From Archangiaceae bacterium (GTDB taxonomy: Bacteria; Myxococcota; Myxococcia; Myxococcales; Myxococcaceae): 41,634 bases of DNA. The stretch is from NCBI GenBank assembly GCA_016879935.1, contig JAACJQ010000026.1, positions 1-41,634 of the forward strand. Direction: 5' to 3'. The notes beneath the pieces are model-generated. The model worked only from the letters and a program-made list of their open reading frames with translations, searched no databases and was not told where the DNA came from. Below are positions 38,361 through 41,634 of this stretch, piece after piece; position 1 is the first letter of the stretch; each line of letters begins with the position of its first letter. The position numbers were made by a program, and so were the translations under genes.

Positions 38361-38747
38361 ATGCGCGTCACCATCAAGAACGTCTCTGACATGCAGCACT
38401 ACCAGGGCGAGCACACGATTCCGGGCATTCGTTTTCGCCCGGCCAGGCAGGCCATCGGCATCTCGGCGTGGGGCATGAACGTCGCCGACTTCGACCCGCA
38501 CACCACCGGCTACCCTGAGCACGACCACCAGCATGATGGCCAGGAAGAGGTGTACCTCGTGCTCGAGGGCTCCATCGTGCTGCAGGCCGACGGCAAGGAG
38601 CAGGTGCTCAAGCGCGGCGACATGGTGCGCGTCGCGCCAGAGGTGACGCGAAAGTTCGTCACCCGCGAGTCGTCGGCCACGCTGCTCGCGCTCGGCGCCA
38701 CGCCCGGCAAGGCCTACGAGCCCGACAAGCGCATGGCCACGACGTGA
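38361..38747 (+). CDS. Cupin-domain protein
   Basis: The protein has 128 residues. Cupin motif 1 is clear (HDHQHDGQEEVYLVLEG, with two or three His and a Glu as metal ligands), followed by a second strand region (LKRGDMVRVAPEVTRKF) like motif 2, although its usual His is replaced. It is a single small beta-barrel, probably cytoplasmic and metal-binding. It may be an enzyme or a ligand sensor. It is divergent from the AraC regulator. The substrate is unknown. Confidence 0.9.
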   Translation: MRVTIKNVSDMQHYQGEHTIPGIRFRPARQAIGISAWGMNVADFDPHTTGYPEHDHQHDGQEEVYLVLEGSIVLQADGKEQVLKRGDMVRVAPEVTRKFVTRESSATLLALGATPGKAYEPDKRMATT

Positions 38748-38778
38748 TGCGCGCCTTCGTGCCATCGTGGCATCGACG

Positions 38779-39225
38779 ATGGCCCCGACGAGACTCGCGC
38801 TGCTGGTGCTGAGCTGGTCGCTCCCGGTGATGGCCGAGCCGGTCGTCGCCGTCGCGCGCTTCGCCTGTGACGAGAAAGTAGCGAACGCCGCCTGCGACGA
38901 GGCGGCCTGGCGAAGCACGGTGCTGAAAGACCCGACGCGCTTCGAGCCGGGAAGAGAAGGCGACGTCTTCGTTCACGACCGCGGCGGGCCCGAAGGCGCC
39001 GTGTGGAACGGCTCCGCGGCCCTCTTTCTCTTCGTCAAAGGCGCGGGCGTGGTGACGCTCGAGGGTGTGCGGGTGGCGACGACGACCGCGGGCGAGTGGC
39101 GCTGGGTCAAGGTGCCTGCCGCCCAGTGGCAGAAGCTGGCCAAGCCGCGACGCACGTTCGAGGTCGTCGGCGTTCGGGTCGGCAAGCAGCCCGTCGGCGA
39201 GTGGTGGTTCGCCCATGGTGAGTGA
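38779..39225 (+). CDS. Exported hypothetical protein
   Basis: The protein has about 148 residues with a Sec signal (MAPTRLALLVLSWSLPVMA, cleavage after VMA). The mature part has two cysteines (FACDEKVANAACDEAAW) and several beta strands (GVVTLEGVRVATTTAGEW, RWVKVPAAQWQ). It could be a small periplasmic binding domain; I do not recognise it. A GTG at 38767 would add four residues. It ends inside the possible start of the metzincin-like gene. Confidence 0.7.
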   Translation: MAPTRLALLVLSWSLPVMAEPVVAVARFACDEKVANAACDEAAWRSTVLKDPTRFEPGREGDVFVHDRGGPEGAVWNGSAALFLFVKGAGVVTLEGVRVATTTAGEWRWVKVPAAQWQKLAKPRRTFEVVGVRVGKQPVGEWWFAHGE

Positions 39226-39274
39226 GCCGCACGTTTCGGTGAAGCAATCGTGCACCGGGTGGCACTCAGCGCTC

Positions 39275-40579
39275 GTGACGAGAGCCGTGCTGCTGGGTCT
39301 GGTGCTGACGGGGTGCTTCGAGCCGCCATGTGAAGCGGTGTCGGAGCCCGGCCGCCCGCCCATTCCCTGCGTCGCGCCCGTACCAGTCGATTCGGGTCAA
39401 CCGGTCGACGCTGGCCAGCGGGTCGATGCCGGGCGCGTCGTCGACGCTGGCCGGGTGGACGCGGGGGTCGATGCCGGTGTTCGAGACGCAGGCTTCGACG
39501 CGGGAGTCATCGTCGCGTCAGACGGAGGTGTGCGCGTCATCGACCTGGGCGTGGTCGTCACCGACGACGCAGGCGTGTCGCCGGAGCTGGGCGTCGACAT
39601 CGGCGCCGGCGACGAGGGCTTTCAAATCGAGCTCATCGGCGTGCGGGTGCCGGCGCTCACCGAGCTGCAGGCCGACGCGATTCGCAACCCACGCGGCACG
39701 ACGCTGGCGCTGGGCCGAGACGACTCGTTGCACCTGAGCCGCAGCCGCGCCGACACCGAGGTGCAGGCCGCCGTCGTGCTTGAGTCCGACGACGCGCGCG
39801 CCGAGTTCATGCCGGGCCAGTACCGCTTTCGCGTGGCCTCGCGAGACGACCGCGGCCGCGTGCGTGGCGGCGTTTCGGTGGCGGTGCGCGTGTTCGTGAA
39901 ACCTCGCCCTCCGCCGGGGCCACAACGGCTCGCGCTGAATCTCTTCTTCAGCGGCAGCGCGGGGCTCACGGCGGCCACGGCTCCGTCACAGGCGCGGCTG
40001 CAGCAGGCGCTGCGTGGCTTTCGCGACCTCTACGCCGACGCCGGCATCACGCTCGAGGCGCCGCGCTTGTTCGACCTGCCGCCCGGTTTCAGCGCCGTCA
40101 CCTCGATGTTCGACGTCGATGGTGGCAGCCGCATGGGCGCCAGCGCCCAAAGCCTGGTGCGGCAATCGGCCGTCGCGCCCTCGGGCATGAACCTGTTCTT
40201 CGTCGAGACGCTCTCGCTCGACCCGCGGCTGCCTCCCGGCGCGGTGCTGGGCGTCGCGGGTGGAAGGCCCGGCGCGACGATGACGCAGGGCACGTCGGCC
40301 TCGGGCGTCATCGTGCTCTTCGACTCGGCCACCTTCGTGCCGCGCATGTCGGGCGACGTCGACCCGCTGCCCATCGTTCTCGCACACGAGGTCGGCCATC
40401 AGCTCGGGCTCTCACACGTCTTCGAGCTGAGCGGCGATGCAGACAACATGAGCGACACACCGATGGAGGGAGAGCCCAACGCTGACGCGAACCTGATGAC
40501 GCCGTTCGCGAACAACGAGGGCCTCATCTCGCCGCTGCAGAAGACGGGGCTTCGGCGCAACCCGGTGGTGCGACCATGA
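39275..40579 (+). CDS. Metzincin-like lipoprotein with Asp-Ala-Gly-rich linker
   Basis: From GTG 39275 the N-terminus is a clean lipoprotein signal (VTRAVLLGLVLTGC). A longer start at ATG 39215 is possible but would put 20 polar residues in front. A linker rich in VDAG units follows (about 45-100), typical of myxobacterial surface proteins. Further on is a beta-rich domain, and then HEVGHQLGLSH near residue 371, the HExxHxxGxxH zinc site of metzincins. A later NLMTPF segment is where the Met-turn is expected. It is probably a surface protease. It is coupled by ATGA to the next gene. Confidence 0.88.
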   Translation: MTRAVLLGLVLTGCFEPPCEAVSEPGRPPIPCVAPVPVDSGQPVDAGQRVDAGRVVDAGRVDAGVDAGVRDAGFDAGVIVASDGGVRVIDLGVVVTDDAGVSPELGVDIGAGDEGFQIELIGVRVPALTELQADAIRNPRGTTLALGRDDSLHLSRSRADTEVQAAVVLESDDARAEFMPGQYRFRVASRDDRGRVRGGVSVAVRVFVKPRPPPGPQRLALNLFFSGSAGLTAATAPSQARLQQALRGFRDLYADAGITLEAPRLFDLPPGFSAVTSMFDVDGGSRMGASAQSLVRQSAVAPSGMNLFFVETLSLDPRLPPGAVLGVAGGRPGATMTQGTSASGVIVLFDSATFVPRMSGDVDPLPIVLAHEVGHQLGLSHVFELSGDADNMSDTPMEGEPNADANLMTPFANNEGLISPLQKTGLRRNPVVRP

Positions 40580-41070
40580 AGTGCGTGCTGCTGATCAGCC
40601 TCGTGGCTTCGGGCGCTGCCGCGGATCCCCTCTCGAGGCGCCTGTCGACCATCGATGTCGCGCCGACGAAGGCCGAGCTCGTCGAGCTGGGAGGTGCTCC
40701 GCGGCTGCTGGCCCTGACGAAGCCGGAGCACCCGTTTCTCGTACGCCGCGCCGCCATCGCTGCGCTCGCGCACTTTCCCACGGTCGACGTGCGTGACGCG
40801 CTGGTGACGCTCTCGGGTGCGGGTGACGAGGCGCTGCGCAAGACGGCGCTCGACGCGTTGAGCTTCGCCTTCGTCGACGACGTGGTGGCCGAGCAGGCGC
40901 TGGTGAAGGCGCTGAAGGACGAGTCGCCGATGCTGCGCCGCGCGGCGATTCGTGGGCTCGCGCGGCGAACGACCTCGACGTCTCTGCTTGCGCTGGAGCA
41001 ACAGGCCACGGCCGAGCGCGACTCCGAGACGCGTGCGACCCTGTCGCAGGCGCTGACTTCACGCCGCTGA
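40576..41070 (+). CDS. Exported HEAT-repeat protein
   Basis: The protein has 164 residues, with a signal peptide (MKCVLLISLVASGAAA). The mature part is helical with HEAT-like units (FLVRRAAIAALAHFPTVD, EALRKTALDALSFAFVDD, PMLRRAAIRGLARRTT). Its ATG overlaps the stop of the metzincin-like gene, so the two are probably made together; it may be a binding or inhibitor partner. That pairing is inference. Confidence 0.85.
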   Translation: MKCVLLISLVASGAAADPLSRRLSTIDVAPTKAELVELGGAPRLLALTKPEHPFLVRRAAIAALAHFPTVDVRDALVTLSGAGDEALRKTALDALSFAFVDDVVAEQALVKALKDESPMLRRAAIRGLARRTTSTSLLALEQQATAERDSETRATLSQALTSRR

Positions 41071-41087
41071 AGCGCCAGAGTCTTCGC

Positions 41088-41501
41088 ATGACGCCCGTCG
41101 CGTGGAACGACAGCTTCAGCATCTGGGACGAAGAGCTCGACGAGCACCACAAGCAGCTCATTCGGTACATCCGCGTGCTGTCGGACCCCGAGGAGCGCAA
41201 GCGCCACGACCCCAACGTGATTCCGATGCTGGTGAAGGGGCTCGTTGACTACTCGAGCTACCACTTCGCCGCAGAAGAGAAGCGCATGCGCGAGAGCGGC
41301 TACCCCGACCTCGCGGCCCACGTCGCCGCCCACCAGGACTTCTCGAAAGACGTCGCCATCTTCGGGCAGACGTTCAGTCAGGGAAGCCCGCGCCTCGAGC
41401 GCGTGCTGCTCGCGTACCTGACGGACTGGCTGACGACGCACATCCTCACGTCGGACAAGAAGCTGGGCGAGTTCCTCAAGGCACGGCGGCAGCGCGGCTG
41501 A
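41088..41501 (+). CDS. Bacteriohemerythrin
   Basis: The protein has 137 residues, the standard length. It has the hemerythrin ligand set: LDEHHKQL (H20 or H21), HFAAEE (H59, E63), H78-x3-H82, and THILTSDKK (about H116, D121). Two irons bound this way carry O2. W and F residues at the start (WNDSFSIWDEELDEHH) match bacterial single-domain forms that store or sense oxygen in the cytoplasm. It ends 26 bases inside the convergent gene at the right edge. Confidence 0.95.
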   Translation: MTPVAWNDSFSIWDEELDEHHKQLIRYIRVLSDPEERKRHDPNVIPMLVKGLVDYSSYHFAAEEKRMRESGYPDLAAHVAAHQDFSKDVAIFGQTFSQGSPRLERVLLAYLTDWLTTHILTSDKKLGEFLKARRQRG

Positions 41502-41634
41502 CCGGCTTCGGCTCGGCGAAGTGCCAGTCGGCCACGTTCCACCACAACGAATCGGCGACGCCCCAGTCGGGTCCTTCGAGGCCTTCACGCACCGCCGCGA
41601 GGCGTGACGTCAACACCAGCGGCAGCATCGGCAA
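41476..41634 (-). CDS. C-terminal end of an unrecognised gene (cut by window edge)
   Basis: The minus strand is open from the right edge to a stop at 41476 and codes for 52 residues, including DWGVADSLWWNVADWHFAEP. The Trp-rich composition does not look like random shadow, and no other gene fills this space. It would be convergent with the bacteriohemerythrin gene and overlap its last 26 bases. The family cannot be told from this fragment. Confidence 0.5.
   Translation of the reverse strand: MPMLPLVLTSRLAAVREGLEGPDWGVADSLWWNVADWHFAEPKPVSRAAAVP

Noticed and set aside
38760-38772. Small palindrome TGCCA-TCG-TGGCA between the cupin and the next gene
   Set aside because: Five pairs with a three-base loop and no T run; too short to call a terminator or operator.

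Overview
The window is GC-rich DNA and almost every base is coding. I read it as the chromosome of a myxobacterium (phylum Myxococcota). The evidence is the number of lipoproteins with Cys-rich and Asp-Ala-Gly-rich linkers, two Gly-Cys/hydrophobic/Arg tails of the MYXO-CTERM type, a DUF1552/DUF1592 gene pair, and a eukaryotic-like Ser/Thr kinase with TPRs beside a divergent sigma-70 family protein. I recognise no rRNA, tRNA, CRISPR array, transposase or phage structural gene. Assignments come from reading the sequence; no database was searched.

Layout. (1) 1-1951, minus: a DUF1592-type lipoprotein with a CxxCH motif, followed by a DUF1552 protein cut by the window edge. (2) 2044-8412, plus: a SUKH-like protein with tandem Trp-rich repeats, a zinc-ribbon protein, an Ala/Gly-rich protein with a hydrophobic C-terminus, a trigger-factor-like chaperone without the ribosome-binding region, a coiled-coil zinc-ribbon protein, and a membrane-anchored HExxH protease. 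The last four are packed as one operon. I think this is the best candidate for an undescribed system. (3) 8406-11515: a LysR regulator divergent from a methyltransferase/DoxX-like pair, a small exported protein, and a DsbA-like lipoprotein. (4) 11556-16071, minus: a 1275-residue LysM protein with no Sec signal and five copies of a repeat I do not recognise, plus a 217-residue partner. (5) 16186-17847: a QueC-like PP-loop enzyme divergent from an unrecognised 303-residue protein.

(6) 18019-26613 is an 8.6 kb gene for a 2864-residue surface protein: DUF2341, Cys-rich modules, two copies of a cadherin-like/C-type lectin/Ig block, more Cys-rich modules, a MYXO-CTERM-like tail in mid-protein, then a second signal-peptide-like segment, a beta-rich domain, five calcium-binding TSP3 repeats and an OmpA domain. 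Just after it lies a decayed copy of the 3' end of the gene before it, so the giant gene is bracketed by homologous sequence. (7) 26755-31291, minus: a kinase and two GNAT proteins with overlapping stops and starts. (8) 31378-41501, plus except for one AraC gene: a frameshifted lipoprotein, the sigma factor, a WGR-like/DUF1963 protein, a Kelch-like lipoprotein with an 18-bp minisatellite, an ASH/Cys-rich/propeller lipoprotein, a cupin, a small exported protein, a metzincin-like lipoprotein, a HEAT-repeat protein and a bacteriohemerythrin. A minus-strand gene runs off the right edge.

Together the genes suggest an accessory, envelope-facing region. It has adhesins and exported proteases on the surface, a probable kinase/sigma signalling unit, and two clusters (2-8.4 kb and 11.5-16 kb) that look like toxin, effector or immunity loci. 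That last reading is inference from domain content only.
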